From the NCBI RefSeq assembly GCF_001509585.1, contig NZ_LNCI01000001.1, positions 496,001-560,000 of the forward strand: a DNA stretch of 64,000 nt, read 5' to 3'. The number at the start of each line of letters is the position of its first letter. The stretch's first letter is position 1. Position numbers and translations under genes: made by a program. This document shows positions 35,126 through 47,307 of this stretch, one piece after another. The DNA is from Tropicimonas marinistellae (GTDB lineage Bacteria; Pseudomonadota; Alphaproteobacteria; Rhodobacterales; Rhodobacteraceae). Under the pieces are notes generated by a model, which made no database searches, was not told the origin of the DNA, and saw only the letters and a program-made list of their open reading frames with translations.

Positions 35126-35728
35126 TCAGGGTAATTCCGATGAGGGGATGAACGGGAAGAACTCTCCCCGGGACCAGAGGCCGAACCAGTCGCGACCGCC
35201 GTGTGCGTGGTGTGCACCCATCTCCACCAGCCGGTAGAAGGTCTTTCGGTCGATCCGCGCCTCAAGCGCCGCCCGAACCAGAACATAAGGCGATGGTTCG
35301 CCGGTCACCGCGTCTCGTTCCACGCGGATCGGGTGCTGAGGGCCGGCGGCGACGGTGTCTCCCACGTTGGTCGTGAAAGTGATCGCTTGCGCCTGTCCCG
35401 TCCCGGTAGCGTCGCTATCGACGGCAACGAAAGGCACGTCTTCCACCCGAATCCCCACCTTCTCGACTGGCGTTACGAGGAAGTAATCCTCGCCATCACG
35501 CCGGAGAATCGTGGAAAACAGTCGTACCAGCGGTGCTCTGCCGATCGGTGTTCCATTGTAGAACCACGTCCCGTCGCGTCGGATTTCCATGTCCAGATCG
35601 CCACAAAAGGGCGGATTCCAGAGGTGAACCGGCGGCAGGGCGCCGGAATTGCCCGCTTTGGCGGCCGCCGCGGCAAGGCTTTCCGGCGAGGGCGACGTGG
35701 CGGTTTTGTCTTTTCCCGGATTTGTCAT
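35126..35728 (-). CDS. DUF1285 family protein
   Basis: Soluble protein of 200 residues from an ATG at 35728. The upstream extension in the same frame overlaps the MoxR gene and is rejected. Family features are [20 protein letters not shown] near residues 39-58, [17 protein letters not shown], and [22 protein letters not shown]1285 proteins have no established biochemical role. It is divergent from the MoxR operon with only 61 bp between them, so the two may share regulation. Confidence 0.82.
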   Translation of the reverse strand: MTNPGKDKTATSPSPESLAAAAAKAGNSGALPPVHLWNPPFCGDLDMEIRRDGTWFYNGTPIGRAPLVRLFSTILRRDGEDYFLVTPVEKVGIRVEDVPFVAVDSDATGTGQAQAITFTTNVGDTVAAGPQHPIRVERDAVTGEPSPYVLVRAALEARIDRKTFYRLVEMGAHHAHGGRDWFGLWSRGEFFPFIPSSELP

Positions 35729-35789
35729 TTGTTCCGCCCCTATTATCTGACTTACTTGTTCCGAGACTAACGCCCAAGGAAGCCCACGC

Positions 35790-36793
<1,004 letters not shown>

Positions 36794-36797
<4 letters not shown>

Positions 36798-37672
36798 GCC
36801 AGGCCGGGCCTCAACTCCGGACGCGGGCAGAAGGGCTTGCGGCCGCCCTGCCGCCGTTACTGGCGCAGGCCGAGCATCTTGCCTCGACCGTTCTGCTTGG
36901 CTCGCATGGTCGGCGCAGAGCGGGCACGGGAGACGAGTTCTGGCAGTATCGTCCCATTTCTCAGGGCGACGAAGTGCGCGAAATCGACTGGCGCCGGTCG
37001 GCCAAATCGGATGTCCACTTCATCCGTCAGAAGGAATGGCAGGCGGCGCAGAGCGTGGTGATCTGGGTCGATGGCTCCCGCTCGATGGGGTTTTCGGGCG
37101 ACCGGAACCGTCCCGCCAAGTCTGACCGTGCCCGGTTGCTGGCACTTGCGCTGTCAGTGCTGCTGGTAAGGGCGGGGGAACGCGTCGGGCTGGCCAACAT
37201 CGGTGCTCCGCCGCGCAGCGGGCAAATCCAGCTTGTTCGGCTCGCCGAGGCGCTCACCGGGGATCTTTCGGCGGACGACTACGGCACGCCGGAGACGCCG
37301 GGTTTGCCGCAGCATGCCCGCGCGGTGTTCCTTTCGGATTTCATGGGGGATATGTCGGGCGTGGAAAGCGCACTGGCCAAGGCCGCCGACCGCGGCGTGC
37401 GGGGCACGCTGTTTCAGATCCTCGACCCGGTCGAGGAGACATTTCCGTTCGACGGGCGGACGATCTTCGAAAGCATGGGTGGGACGCTGGAACACGAAAC
37501 CCTGAAGGCCGGTGAGCTGAAGGAGCGCTATCTTGCGCGCCTTGCCGAACGCAAGGACAGGCTGGATCACCTCGCGCGTGTGTCTGGCTGGCTCTATGAA
37601 TGCCATCACACCGGCGATAGCGCCCAGCCGGCCCTCCTGTGGCTCTATGCGGCGCTGGAGCGGTCCCGCTGA
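36794..37672 (+). CDS. DUF58 (VWA-like) protein
   Basis: DUF58 protein of 292 residues, starting at a GTG that overlaps moxR by four bases. The diagnostic segment is GDEVREIDWRRSAKSDVHF near residues 57-75, followed by a VWA-like MIDAS motif WVDGSRSM. DUF58 proteins are the usual MoxR partners. Metal-dependent binding to a client or to the adjacent membrane proteins is likely. Cytoplasmic location is expected because no signal peptide is seen. Confidence 0.88.
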
Positions 37673-40458
37673 TGTGGATGCTCGGCCCCATAGGATTCAC
37701 CGCGCCGCTGCTGTTGCTCGGGCTACTGGCGTTGCCGATCCTGTGGATTTTGCTGCGCGCCGTGCCGCCCGCGCCAATCCGCCGTCGCTTCCCCGGCGTC
37801 GCATTGCTTCTGGGCCTGTCCGACGACGAAACGCAGACGGACCGGACGCCCTGGTGGCTGCTGCTGATCCGCATGCTGGCGGCGGCGGCGATTATTATCG
37901 GTTTTGCCGGACCGGTGCTCAATCCGCGAATGGAACACACCGGCCGCGGCCCGATGCTTGTCGTTGTGGACGGCACCTGGGCGGATGCGCCCGACTGGGC
38001 GCGCCGACAGGACAGGATTGCCGCGCTTCTGGAAGAGGCGGGGCGTGCCGGACGGCCGGTGGCACTCGTCAGCCTGACGGACTTGCCCGCCGGCCCGCCG
38101 GATTTTCGTTCGGCAGATCGCTGGGCAACACAGGTCGCCGGCCTCTCGCCAAATCCGTGGGAACCCGATCCGGAAGAACAAGCCGCCTGGATCGACGGGC
38201 TGGGTCAGGATTCGTTCGAGACGATCTGGCTCTCCGACGGGCTGGAACGGGATACCCGTGCTGAGATACTGGCCGCTCTGGAAGCCCGCGGAGCAGTCCG
38301 CGTCATCGAGGGCGGACGCCCGATCCAGGTGTTGGCACCCGCCCGTTACGAGGATGGTGAGGTAACACTCAACGTTCGCAGGGCGCTCACAGCTGGTGAA
38401 GCTGAGCTGCGCATCTCTGCCATCGGTCGCGACCCGGCGGGCACCGAGCGGGAACTTGCGAGCGCCGACATGACGATTGACCGCGGTGCGGACGGTGCTG
38501 ACGTGGCCCTTGTGCTGCCACCTGAACTCCGCAACCGCATATCTCGGTTCCAAATTTCCGGGCTGCGCTCGGCTGCTGCCGTTTCACTGACCGACGACAG
38601 CCTGAAGCGCCGCGAGGTCGCCTTGATTGCCGCGCGCGACGATCGCGAGGGGCTTGAGTTGCTCTCCCCGCTTCACTACCTGCGACAGGCTCTGGCGCCC
38701 ACGGCCGACCTGTTGGATGGCGCCCTCATGGATATCCTGCCGGCCAATCCAGATGCGATCCTGCTTGCGGACGTGGCACGCCTTGCACCGGCGGAGTCGG
38801 AGGCGCTTTCCGCTTGGGTCGAGGATGGCGGGTTACTGGTGCGTTTCGCCGGGCCGCGTCTCGCCGCGTCAGATGTCAGCCGGAGCGAGCTTGACCCGTT
38901 GATGCCGGTTCGCCTCCGGGAGGGGGGGCGCAGCGTTGGCGGTGCGATGAGCTGGGGCGAGCCGCGCACCTTGCGGCGCTTTGCCGAGGGCTCTCCCTTC
39001 TTCGGGCTGGTAATCCCTGCCGACGTGACGGTGCAAAGCCAGGTCATGGCGCAACCCGACCCGGAGCTTGGCGCACGGGTCATCGCGGCGCTGGCAGACG
39101 GGACACCCCTCGTGACGCGGCGCCCGGTCGGCGCGGGACAGGTCGTGCTTTTTCATGTGACCGCCAATGCGGAGTGGTCCAGCTTGCCGTTGTCAGGGCT
39201 CTTCGTACAGATGCTGGAGCGGCTTGCCGTCTCTACCCAACCGGCACGCCCCTCGGCGGAGGATCTGGCCGGAACGACTTGGTCGGCTGAACGGGTGTTG
39301 ACCGCCTTTGGCGATCTGGAAGATGGCGATGCGCTGCCCGGGGTGGAGAGTGAGCGTCTGTCCACCCGCCGTTTCGGCGCTGACATGCCGCCGGGTCTCT
39401 ATACAGACGGTGAGCGCAGCCTCGCGCTCAATGTGATCGCCGAAGACGAGGTGCTTCTGCCCGCGCGCTGGCCGGCGCGCATCCCGGTGGAAGGGCTGAG
39501 CATGGCCCGCGAAATCCGGCTTGCTGGCCCGGCACTGACCTTGGCGTTGGCGTTGCTGGCGCTCGACCTCATCGCGTCTCTATGGCTCTCCGGCCGCCTG
39601 CGTGGCCTGCGTGGAACCACCGCGGCGCTTGTCGCAATCGCGCTGCTTTTGCCGTCCGCTCCGCCGGTCGAGGCGCAGGAGAGCGCCGCACAGGCAGCAG
39701 CAGATGCCCGCGCGCTCGCGGCCACGGGGGAGGTTGTTCTCGCACATGTCATCACCGGGGACACGACGGTCGATAGGCTCGCAGAAGCCGGATTGCGTGG
39801 CCTCACCGATACGCTGTTCGGCCGAACCTCGGTTGAGCCTGCCGACCCCGTCGCGGTGAATCTGGAGACCGACGAACTGGCCTTCTATCCCTTCCTCTAT
39901 TGGCCGGTCTCCGAAGGCCAGCCTCTGCCATCTGCCGAGGCCTATGTCCGGCTCAATCGCTACCTGAGGTCCGGCGGGCTGATCCTGTTCGACACACGCG
40001 ATGCCGATATCGGCGGTTTCGGCTCCGCCACGCCAACAGGCCGCAAGCTACAGCAACTTGCTGCGCCGCTCGATATACCGCCGTTGGAGCCCATTCCGCA
40101 GGACCATGTGCTCACCCGCACATTTTACCTGTTGCAGGATTTCCCTGGCCGGTATTCCTCACGCGATGTCTGGGTCGAGGCCGTTGCAACCGAGGCCGAA
40201 CTTGCCGACGGGATGCCCTTCCGGAATCTGAACGATGGCGTCACACCCGTGGTGATCGGCGGCAACGATTGGGCATCGGCCTGGGCGGTGGACCGGTCCG
40301 GCGCGCCGCTCTACCCGGTGGGGCGTGGTTTTGCTGGCGAGCGCCAGCGGGAATTGGCCCTACGTTTCGGTGTGAACCTGATCATGCATGTGCTGACCGG
40401 CAATTATAAATCCGACCAGGTTCACGTGCCGGCGCTTCTGGACAGGCTCGGACAATGA
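37672..40458 (+). CDS. BatA-N/DUF4159 large membrane protein
   Basis: Protein of 928 residues, starting at an ATG that shares one base with the DUF58 stop. The N-terminus (MWMLGPIGFTAPLLLLGLLA and a second helix near residues 63-79) is of the BatA/aerotolerance type. A long periplasmic-looking region and two further helices near 620-660 follow. A C-terminal DUF4159 domain starts around residue 690 (LYWPVSEGQPLPSAEAYVRL and GGLILFDTRDADIGG). It is probably the membrane client or scaffold of the MoxR-DUF58 pair. Molecular function is unknown. Confidence 0.82.
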   Translation: MWMLGPIGFTAPLLLLGLLALPILWILLRAVPPAPIRRRFPGVALLLGLSDDETQTDRTPWWLLLIRMLAAAAIIIGFAGPVLNPRMEHTGRGPMLVVVDGTWADAPDWARRQDRIAALLEEAGRAGRPVALVSLTDLPAGPPDFRSADRWATQVAGLSPNPWEPDPEEQAAWIDGLGQDSFETIWLSDGLERDTRAEILAALEARGAVRVIEGGRPIQVLAPARYEDGEVTLNVRRALTAGEAELRISAIGRDPAGTERELASADMTIDRGADGADVALVLPPELRNRISRFQISGLRSAAAVSLTDDSLKRREVALIAARDDREGLELLSPLHYLRQALAPTADLLDGALMDILPANPDAILLADVARLAPAESEALSAWVEDGGLLVRFAGPRLAASDVSRSELDPLMPVRLREGGRSVGGAMSWGEPRTLRRFAEGSPFFGLVIPADVTVQSQVMAQPDPELGARVIAALADGTPLVTRRPVGAGQVVLFHVTANAEWSSLPLSGLFVQMLERLAVSTQPARPSAEDLAGTTWSAERVLTAFGDLEDGDALPGVESERLSTRRFGADMPPGLYTDGERSLALNVIAEDEVLLPARWPARIPVEGLSMAREIRLAGPALTLALALLALDLIASLWLSGRLRGLRGTTAALVAIALLLPSAPPVEAQESAAQAAADARALAATGEVVLAHVITGDTTVDRLAEAGLRGLTDTLFGRTSVEPADPVAVNLETDELAFYPFLYWPVSEGQPLPSAEAYVRLNRYLRSGGLILFDTRDADIGGFGSATPTGRKLQQLAAPLDIPPLEPIPQDHVLTRTFYLLQDFPGRYSSRDVWVEAVATEAELADGMPFRNLNDGVTPVVIGGNDWASAWAVDRSGAPLYPVGRGFAGERQRELALRFGVNLIMHVLTGNYKSDQVHVPALLDRLGQ

Positions 40459-42539
40459 ACGGTGCGTCGGATATCCTCTTCGATCCGCTGCTGCCGTGGG
40501 CCGCCGTCTGGATCATTGCCGGCGTCGCGGCGCTGCTCATAGCCTTCGCGGCATTGCGGGGGCTTAGGGGATGGTGGCTCCGCGCGCTTGCCGCTCTGGC
40601 ATTGCTTGTGGCCATCGCCAACCCCTCCTGGCAGGTGGAAGATCGCACGGCGCTCTCCGACATCGTTTTGCTGGTCGTGGACCGGACGGCGAGCCAGCAG
40701 ATCTCCGATCGCAGCGACCAAACGGACGCTGCGGTGGCGCGTGTCACCGAGGCGGTGGAGGCACTGCCCGACACGGAGTTGCGTGTGGTCACTGTGCGGG
40801 ATGGGGACGACAACGCGGGCACGCTGGCCATGACGGCGCTGTCAGAATTGCTGGCGGAAGAGCCACGGTCGCGTGTCGCCGGTGCGATCCTCGTCAGCGA
40901 TGGACAGATCCACGACGTGGAACGGGCGCCGGATCTGCCTGCGCCACTGCACCTGCTGCTCACGGGCCATACGACGGATTGGGATCGCCGCCTGTTGGTG
41001 CGCAACGCGCCGGCTTTTGCCATCGTGGACGAGGAGATCACCCTCACGCTCCGGATCGAGGATTCCGGCGCCGTGCCGGAGACGATGGAAAGCGGGCCTG
41101 CCCGCATCTCCATATCCGTGGATGGCGGCGAACCAATGTTTTTTGACGTACCAGTCAATCAGGATCTGGAACTGCCGCTGACCTTGCCGCACGGCGGAAT
41201 GAACGTGGTACAGATCGAGGTGGAGTCAGCCGAGGGCGAGTTGACCGAACGCAACAATGCCGCCGTTGTGCAGATCAATGGGGTGCGGGATCGTCTGCGC
41301 GTGCTGCTGGTATCCGGTGAGCCACATGCCGGCGAGCGCACATGGCGAAACCTGCTGAAGTCCGACTCGTCGGTGGACCTCGTTCACTTCACGATCCTCC
41401 GACCGCCGGAGAAACAGGACGGCGTTCCCGTGACCGAGCTGTCGCTCATCGCCTTTCCCACGCGCGAGCTCTTCCTCGAGAAGGTGGACGAATTCGACCT
41501 GATCATCTTCGACCGCTACAAGCGGCGAGGCATCCTGCCGATGATATATCTCGACAATGTGGTCTCCTATGTCGAAGGCGGCGGTGCGGTACTGGTGGCC
41601 GCCGGGCCGGATTTCGCGGCAGCAGAGAGCATTTACCGGTCTCCGCTCTCAGACGTTCTTCCCGGCAGCCCGACAGCGCGGGTGATTGAAGAGGGGTACC
41701 GGCCGGCGGTCACCGACACCGGCGCGAAACATCCGGTGACCGAAGGCTTGGAGGCGCTGGCGCCACCGCCGCCGGAAGGCGAGGACGGGGCAGGCTGGGG
41801 ACGTTGGTTCCGCCTGATCGACCTTGTTCCGGAGCGCGGCGAGGTGGTCATGAGCGGCCCCGATGACCGGCCGCTCCTGATCCTCGACCGTTTTGGCGAG
41901 GGACGCGTGGCGCTCCTTGCCTCGGATCACGCCTGGCTCTGGTCGCGCGGTTACGAGGGTGGGGGACCGCAGCTCGAGTTACTGCGGCGCCTGGCGCACT
42001 GGATGATGAAGGAACCGGAACTGGAGGAGGAGGCGCTCACTGCAACGGCCGAAGGGCTCGACGTGACGCTTACCCGCCGTACCCTCGGCGACGCGCCGGA
42101 CCCCGTTGAAGTGACCGCGCCGGACGGCAGCACGCGTACCGTTGCGCTGGCCGAGGCAAGCCCGGGGCGCTACATTGGCGCCTTCACCGGTGAAACGACC
42201 GGCCTCTATCGACTGGCGGAGGGCGAGCTATCCGGCGTCGTAGCGCTAGGACCGGCCGCGCCGCGCGAGTTCGAGCAGACGATCGCGACCTCGGAGATCC
42301 TGTCGGAGCCCGTCGCGCTCCGGCGTGGTGGCGTACTCAGTCTCGAAGATGGCTTACCTGGCATTCGGCAGGTTCGCGAAGGGCGCAGCGCGTCCGGCCG
42401 CGGGTGGATCGGAATAACGCCGCGCGGTGCCTATCGCACTGCGGATGTCACCGTGATCCCGCTGGTTGCGCCATTGCTCTTTCTATTGCTGGCAATCGGA
42501 TTGACGCTCGGGGCGTGGCTGCGCGAGGGCCGCCGATAG
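40455..42539 (+). CDS. large membrane protein of the MoxR operon, GATase-like fold
   Basis: Protein of 694 residues coupled to the previous gene by ATGA. Two N-terminal helices (about 14-34 and 40-58) and one near the C-terminus (668-687) bracket a large soluble part. The soluble part begins with a VWA-like segment ([20 protein letters not shown]) and continues with a class-I glutamine-amidotransferase-like region ([20 protein letters not shown]), as seen in the last gene of similar MoxR clusters. No catalytic triad can be confirmed by eye. It probably forms a membrane complex with the DUF4159 protein. Confidence 0.78.
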   Translation: MNGASDILFDPLLPWAAVWIIAGVAALLIAFAALRGLRGWWLRALAALALLVAIANPSWQVEDRTALSDIVLLVVDRTASQQISDRSDQTDAAVARVTEAVEALPDTELRVVTVRDGDDNAGTLAMTALSELLAEEPRSRVAGAILVSDGQIHDVERAPDLPAPLHLLLTGHTTDWDRRLLVRNAPAFAIVDEEITLTLRIEDSGAVPETMESGPARISISVDGGEPMFFDVPVNQDLELPLTLPHGGMNVVQIEVESAEGELTERNNAAVVQINGVRDRLRVLLVSGEPHAGERTWRNLLKSDSSVDLVHFTILRPPEKQDGVPVTELSLIAFPTRELFLEKVDEFDLIIFDRYKRRGILPMIYLDNVVSYVEGGGAVLVAAGPDFAAAESIYRSPLSDVLPGSPTARVIEEGYRPAVTDTGAKHPVTEGLEALAPPPPEGEDGAGWGRWFRLIDLVPERGEVVMSGPDDRPLLILDRFGEGRVALLASDHAWLWSRGYEGGGPQLELLRRLAHWMMKEPELEEEALTATAEGLDVTLTRRTLGDAPDPVEVTAPDGSTRTVALAEASPGRYIGAFTGETTGLYRLAEGELSGVVALGPAAPREFEQTIATSEILSEPVALRRGGVLSLEDGLPGIRQVREGRSASGRGWIGITPRGAYRTADVTVIPLVAPLLFLLLAIGLTLGAWLREGRR

Positions 42540-42693
42540 GTGCAACGCGGCAAGCGGTGATTGTTGCGTGCAGGCCGCTGGGAAACGCAAGCCGCAACTC
42601 GCTCCCAAAGTGTGCGCAGGCGCAGAGAACCCGCCGTTGGCGCGGGCTGCGTTCCGCGATAGAGAGTGTGGGCGCGAAAGGGAGGGCCGCATC

Positions 42694-43632
42694 GTGGCAC
42701 CGATCATCTCCATCCGAGACCTGACAAAAACCTACGACGGCGGGTTCGAGGCTCTCAAAGGCGTCTCGCTCGACATCGAAGACGGTGAAATTCTTGCGTT
42801 GCTCGGCCCGAACGGTGCCGGAAAAACGACGTTGATCTCCGCTGTGTGCGGTTTGGTGACGCCAACCTCCGGCAGTGTTTCCGTGGGCGGACACGACATC
42901 CAGCACGCGTTTCGCGCCGCCCGCGCCCTTATCGGCCTCGTGCCGCAGGAGATCACCATCGAACCCTTTGAAAAGGTGATCAACACGGTCCGTTTTTCGC
43001 GTGGGCTGTTCGGCAAACCGACCGACGAGGCGCATATCGAAAAGGTCCTGCGGTCGCTTTCCCTCTGGGACAAGCGGCACAGCCGGAATCAGGAATTGTC
43101 GGGCGGCATGAAGCGCCGCGTTCTGATCGCCAAGGCGCTCAGCCACGAGCCGCGTGTGCTGTTTCTCGACGAGCCAACCGCCGGTGTCGACGTGACACTC
43201 CGCAAGGAGATGTGGCAACTCGTGCGGGAACTGCGCGGGCAGGGCGTGACGATCATCCTGACCACCCACTACATCGAAGAGGCCGAGGAGATGGCCGACC
43301 GGATTGGCGTTATCGATCACGGTCGCCTTTTGCTGGTCGAACAGAAATCCCAGCTTCTGCATCAGCTTGGCCGAAAGGAACTGCTACTGGAGCTTTGTGA
43401 GCCGCTTGCAGAAATTCCACCCAGCCTTGCTGCCTATGGCCTCACCCTCTCCGAGGACCGTTTGCACTTGAGCTACGCCTTCGACTCCCATGCGGAACGC
43501 ACCGGCATGACGCGCCTGCTGGCCGACATTGCGGGCGCGGGCCTCAACCTTCGCGATCTCTCCACGCACCAGAGCTCGCTAGAGGATGTATTCCTGAAAC
43601 TGGTGCATGACGGGCGGCGGGACGTAGCATGA
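42694..43632 (+). CDS. ABC-2 type exporter ATPase
   Basis: ATP-binding subunit, 312 residues from a GTG at 42694 with GGGAGG about eight bases ahead. Longer in-frame extensions upstream look non-coding. Walker [10 protein letters not shown] is near residue 38, the signature LSGGMKRR near 136 and Walker [12 protein letters not shown] near 153. A C-terminal extension of about 100 residues is typical of DrrA/NodI-like exporter ATPases. It overlaps its permease gene by ATGA. The substrate is unknown. Confidence 0.88.
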   Translation: MAPIISIRDLTKTYDGGFEALKGVSLDIEDGEILALLGPNGAGKTTLISAVCGLVTPTSGSVSVGGHDIQHAFRAARALIGLVPQEITIEPFEKVINTVRFSRGLFGKPTDEAHIEKVLRSLSLWDKRHSRNQELSGGMKRRVLIAKALSHEPRVLFLDEPTAGVDVTLRKEMWQLVRELRGQGVTIILTTHYIEEAEEMADRIGVIDHGRLLLVEQKSQLLHQLGRKELLLELCEPLAEIPPSLAAYGLTLSEDRLHLSYAFDSHAERTGMTRLLADIAGAGLNLRDLSTHQSSLEDVFLKLVHDGRRDVA

Positions 43633-44390
43633 ACTGGCGGGCGATTTACGCGATCTATCAGTTCGAGATGAACCGAACCTTCCGGACCATTGCGCAATCT
43701 CTGGTCTCCCCGGTCATTTCAACGGTTCTCTACTTCGTCGTCTTCGGAGCGGCGATCGGTGGACGGATCGACACCGTGGAGGGGGTGGGCTACGGCGCGT
43801 TCATCGTGCCTGGTCTGGTAATGCTGACGCTGCTCCAGCAATCCGTCACCAACGCGTCGTTCGGGATCTACTTCCCGAAATTCATCGGGACGATCTATGA
43901 GTTGCTCTCGGCGCCGCTCTCCTTCATCGAGATCGTGATCGGCTACGTCGGTGCGGCGGCCACAAAGGCGCTGATGATCGCCGCGATCATCCTGGTCACC
44001 TCGACACTCTTCGTCGATTTGACGATAGCGCACCCGTTCTGGATGGTGGCGTTTCTTCTGTTGACGGCCGTGAGTTTCGCGCTGCTCGGCTTCATTATCG
44101 GTATCTGGGCAAAGAACTTCGAACAGCTTCAGCTGATCCCGTTGCTGGTGATCACGCCGCTGGTGTTCCTTGGCGGGGCCTTCTACTCGGTATCGATGCT
44201 GCCGCCGGGCTGGCGCGAGGTAACCTACTTCAACCCGGTGCTCTATCTGATCTCCGGGTTCCGCTGGTCGTTCTTCGGCGTGGCCGATGTGCCGGTCGGG
44301 ATTTCCATCGCGGCGATTTGCGTGTTCCTAGCGATTTGCCTGACGGCTGTCTGGGCGATTTTCCGAACGGGTTGGCGGATCAAACCGTAA
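43629..44390 (+). CDS. ABC-2 type exporter permease
   Basis: Six-helix ABC-2 permease, 253 residues, YadH/NodJ-like. Characteristic parts are [19 protein letters not shown] at the start and [37 protein letters not shown] near the end. It is translationally coupled to the ATPase. The pair would export a lipid, polysaccharide or small molecule. It ends 7 bp before a convergent esterase gene. Confidence 0.88.
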   Translation: MNWRAIYAIYQFEMNRTFRTIAQSLVSPVISTVLYFVVFGAAIGGRIDTVEGVGYGAFIVPGLVMLTLLQQSVTNASFGIYFPKFIGTIYELLSAPLSFIEIVIGYVGAAATKALMIAAIILVTSTLFVDLTIAHPFWMVAFLLLTAVSFALLGFIIGIWAKNFEQLQLIPLLVITPLVFLGGAFYSVSMLPPGWREVTYFNPVLYLISGFRWSFFGVADVPVGISIAAICVFLAICLTAVWAIFRTGWRIKP

Positions 44391-44397
44391 CCCCGCC

Positions 44398-45510
44398 TCA
44401 ATCGTCGAGCAGATACGCCTCAACCCAGGCGCTCACCTTCTTCATGGCCGCTTGCGACTCATCGCTTCCGGGGACGGCCGGTATGAAATTGTGTGGCATG
44501 CCTTCGTAGATATCGAGCTTGGCGACCTGATCGTTGCTGTCGAGCGCCTGATAGAGCCTCACCATATCGCTCAGCATGATCTCGCGCGTGCCACCTTGAA
44601 TGAGCGTCGGCGGAAACCCCTTCGAGAAGTCGCCGTATACCGGCGAGACGTAGGGGTTGCGGTGGTCCTTGGGGTTCGCATACGCCAGCGCCGCCGGCCG
44701 AAGAACGGAATCGTAGGTGAACGACGGATCCGCCGCCGCAAGGGTCACGTAGGTGTCGCCGGAGTCCGTGACGTCGGCCCAAGGCGACCAGAGCACGAGC
44801 GCGGCCGGCAATTCCATTCCGAGATCGCGCATTTTCAGGGTGCTGCCGGCAGCAAGTCCGCCGCCAGCGGAATCACCGAACAGGACGATGTTTCGCGGCG
44901 GGATCCCCGCCTCGGCGAGCGCTGCGAACACCGAAATGACCTCGTCGGTTGTCTCGTCCCATTTCGAATGTGGGGCGAGCGTGTAGTCGATGGACAGGAC
45001 GCGCATCCCGCTGCCAGCTGCGAATACGGCAGCCGGTGCGATGATCGCCTTCGCGGAATTGGCGACATAGGATCCGCCATGCACATAGACGGCGACCTTG
45101 TCATCGTGCACCGGGCGCATTGGCGTGATGTCGAGCACAGGCAGTCCGCCGATTTCGGTTTGCTGGTAGGTGACGTTCAGTGCCGTCGCGATTTCATCCG
45201 CGCGAGGCTCCTTCGCGGCGTCATTGGCCCTTTGCAGTTCCGCCCAGGCCTCCAGCGCATCCGGGCCTGGAAGGTTTTCCTGGGTGCGGCGCTGGCCGCG
45301 TCCGGTGATGACGGCATGCCAGGGTCGCGAAACCGTATCTGGTACATGGGACCACAGGGGTGGGGATTGCCAGTCGAACTCGTCCGCGGGATTGACGACC
45401 CTTGGCCAACCGGAGTCGCTTTCTGCAACCCTCGCGACACCGGTGGAGGTCGTCAGGAACAAGAGCAGGCCAAGCGTGCTGGCAAGTTTTCGCAAGGGAT
45501 CGCAGTGCAT
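44398..45510 (-). CDS. secreted alpha/beta hydrolase (HSL-type esterase)
   Basis: Esterase/lipase of the hormone-sensitive lipase family, 370 residues. The N-terminus has a signal peptide (LASTLGLLLFLTTSTGVARV). The oxyanion motif is VHGGSYVANS and the nucleophile elbow is FGDSAGGGLA, with the acid and base residues in the C-terminal part (PHNFIPAVPGSDESQA contains the likely histidine). It would hydrolyse short-chain esters in the periplasm. The physiological substrate is unknown. Confidence 0.85.
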   Translation of the reverse strand: MHCDPLRKLASTLGLLLFLTTSTGVARVAESDSGWPRVVNPADEFDWQSPPLWSHVPDTVSRPWHAVITGRGQRRTQENLPGPDALEAWAELQRANDAAKEPRADEIATALNVTYQQTEIGGLPVLDITPMRPVHDDKVAVYVHGGSYVANSAKAIIAPAAVFAAGSGMRVLSIDYTLAPHSKWDETTDEVISVFAALAEAGIPPRNIVLFGDSAGGGLAAGSTLKMRDLGMELPAALVLWSPWADVTDSGDTYVTLAAADPSFTYDSVLRPAALAYANPKDHRNPYVSPVYGDFSKGFPPTLIQGGTREIMLSDMVRLYQALDSNDQVAKLDIYEGMPHNFIPAVPGSDESQAAMKKVSAWVEAYLLDD

Positions 45511-45753
45511 CGCGTTTCTTCAGCCCAAATCTACCCCCCTGCGAAGGTGTCTGACTGCAAACGCGATCTGGCGCTATAAACCCGGGATTAAATGCATGCG
45601 TTCCGTCTGACGGTTATGGCCGTGAGGCAACGAACGCGGGACATGACGCACAGTGGTGCCGCAACGCTGCCCACCAAATTGGCAGGAAACGAACGGCAGC
45701 CACCGAGAGACCGGCGGCTGCTCCATGTCAGGCGATCCTGGTGTCGGGCGGGG

Positions 45754-46362
45754 TCAGCGGCGACGGTCGCGGCGCGACGACATAGGCTGGAAGGCCACGC
45801 CGACGTGGGCCTCGCAATAGGGTTTGCCCTGTTGAACGGGAAGACCGCAGAACCAGAAATCTTCCGTTGCCGGATCGCCGATCGGCCATTTGCACGTCCG
45901 CTCGGTCAGTTCCATCAGGCTGAGCTTGCGCGCCTTCTTCTCGACCTCACGCACCGAGGCCAGTGCCTCCGGGCTGATTTCGTTGGCCGAGGGCTGCGGC
46001 GGTAGCGGTTGCCCGGCGGGAATGATCTGACGGCGCGCCGGAGTCGGCGGCGTTTCGGGTTCGGCACTCTGGGTCGCGGCCGTGGGGGCCGGCTCGGCCG
46101 TGGACGCCGGGACTTCCCGAACCGGCTTGGGCCGGGAAACCTCGGGCTTGGCAGCAACTTTCTCCGCGGTCGGCGCTTCGGCCTGTTTCGTCTTCTCGGG
46201 CGCGCCGCCACCGCCGTTGCGGTTGGACAAGCCGAGCCTGTGGACCTTTCCAATCACCGCATTGCGAGTGACGCCGCCCAGTTCCTTGGCAATCTGGCTC
46301 GCGCTCTGGCCTTCGCTCCACATTCTCTTGAGGGTTTCGACGCGCTCTTCTGTCCAGGACAT
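45754..46362 (-). CDS. gcrA: GcrA cell cycle regulator
   Basis: GcrA of 202 residues from the ATG at 46362. The conserved N-terminal DNA-binding region starts MSWTEERVETLKRMWSEGQS and continues AVIGKVHRLGLSNR. The middle is a long Pro/Ala-rich linker (about 50-125). The C-terminus, which contacts sigma-70, has ERTCKWPIGDPATEDFWFCG. GcrA works with RNA polymerase at promoters methylated by CcrM in alphaproteobacteria. The start in the same frame 18 bases upstream is less likely given the family's MSWT opening. Confidence 0.93.
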   Translation of the reverse strand: MSWTEERVETLKRMWSEGQSASQIAKELGGVTRNAVIGKVHRLGLSNRNGGGGAPEKTKQAEAPTAEKVAAKPEVSRPKPVREVPASTAEPAPTAATQSAEPETPPTPARRQIIPAGQPLPPQPSANEISPEALASVREVEKKARKLSLMELTERTCKWPIGDPATEDFWFCGLPVQQGKPYCEAHVGVAFQPMSSRRDRRR

Positions 46363-46503
46363 CTGCCAGCTCTTTCTCAACTAAAAAGGCGCGCCTGGCC
46401 GAAATGCCGGGCGCTGCCCTTACGTTTGTCTCCGGCCTATATTATGTCGCGGTCACGTCGGTTACAAGCGGCGCCCGAACTGGCAAGGCGCATGGGAGAA
46501 ATC

Positions 46504-47307
46504 ATGTCGGACATCTCTGCGATGGGCGAACGCCGTTTCGGGCGTGTTAACTGGCTCGGGCTGGCAACATTGGCCAACCGGGAAATGCGCCGTTTTCTCT
46601 CGATCTGGATGCAGACAGTGCTTGCGCCGCTGGTCACGGCAGGGCTGTTTCTGGCGATCTTCTCAATCGCTATCGGGCCGGGTCGCGGTGAAGTGATGGG
46701 ATTTGCCTATCTACACTTCATCGCCCCTGGAATTCTGACAATGACGGTGATCCAGAACGCGTTCGCGAACACGTCGTCGTCGATACTTGTCTCCAAAGTG
46801 CAGGGAAACATCGTCGACACGCTCATGCCGCCGCTATCGGCCGCAGAGTTGACGGCCGGCTACATCGCAGGAGGTGTCGCGCGCGGGCTTTTCGTCGCGG
46901 TTCCCATCGGGATGATCATGATGCCATTGATTGGTGTGGGTATCGCCAATCCGCTGCTGGCGTTGCTCTACGTTACACTTGGCGCCGCGCTGATGGCCGG
47001 GCTCGGCCTTCTGGGTGGGATATTTGCCAATAAGTTCGACCAGATGGCGGCGATCACGAATTTCGTCATCACGCCGCTTTCGTTCCTGTCAGGGACGTTC
47101 TATTCGGCCGAAGCCGTGCCCGACGCGATGCGGTACCTGCTGCACTGGAACCCGATCTTCTATCTTATCGACGGCGTTCGGTACAGCGTGCTCGGTATCT
47201 CCGACAGTTCGCCTGTCCTGGGCCTTGCAATTCTGACCAGCGTGACCGCCGTCATCATCGTCTGGGCCTGGGCATGGATCCGCAGGGGCTACCGCCTCAA
47301 GCCGTAA
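46504..47307 (+). CDS. ABC-2 type permease without adjacent ATPase
   Basis: Six-helix permease, 267 residues from the ATG at 46504 (GGGAGAA ahead); ATGs at 46492 and 46444 are alternatives. It resembles YadH, with FLSIWMQTVLAPLVTAGLFL early and FLSGTFYSAEAVPDAMRYLL late. It is paralogous to the permease at 43629-44390, but no ATP-binding gene lies next to it. It may use the ATPase at 42694-43632 or one elsewhere. It is divergent from gcrA. Confidence 0.85.
   Translation: MSDISAMGERRFGRVNWLGLATLANREMRRFLSIWMQTVLAPLVTAGLFLAIFSIAIGPGRGEVMGFAYLHFIAPGILTMTVIQNAFANTSSSILVSKVQGNIVDTLMPPLSAAELTAGYIAGGVARGLFVAVPIGMIMMPLIGVGIANPLLALLYVTLGAALMAGLGLLGGIFANKFDQMAAITNFVITPLSFLSGTFYSAEAVPDAMRYLLHWNPIFYLIDGVRYSVLGISDSSPVLGLAILTSVTAVIIVWAWAWIRRGYRLKP

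Noticed and set aside
45592-46005. Plus-strand open frame opposite the esterase promoter and gcrA
   Set aside because: Its composition is Arg/Ala-rich, there is no ribosome-binding site, and it overlaps the 3' half of gcrA.
46009-46503. Extension of the second ABC-2 permease frame across gcrA
   Set aside because: It is antisense to the well-supported gcrA gene. The permease family starts near the ATG at 46504.
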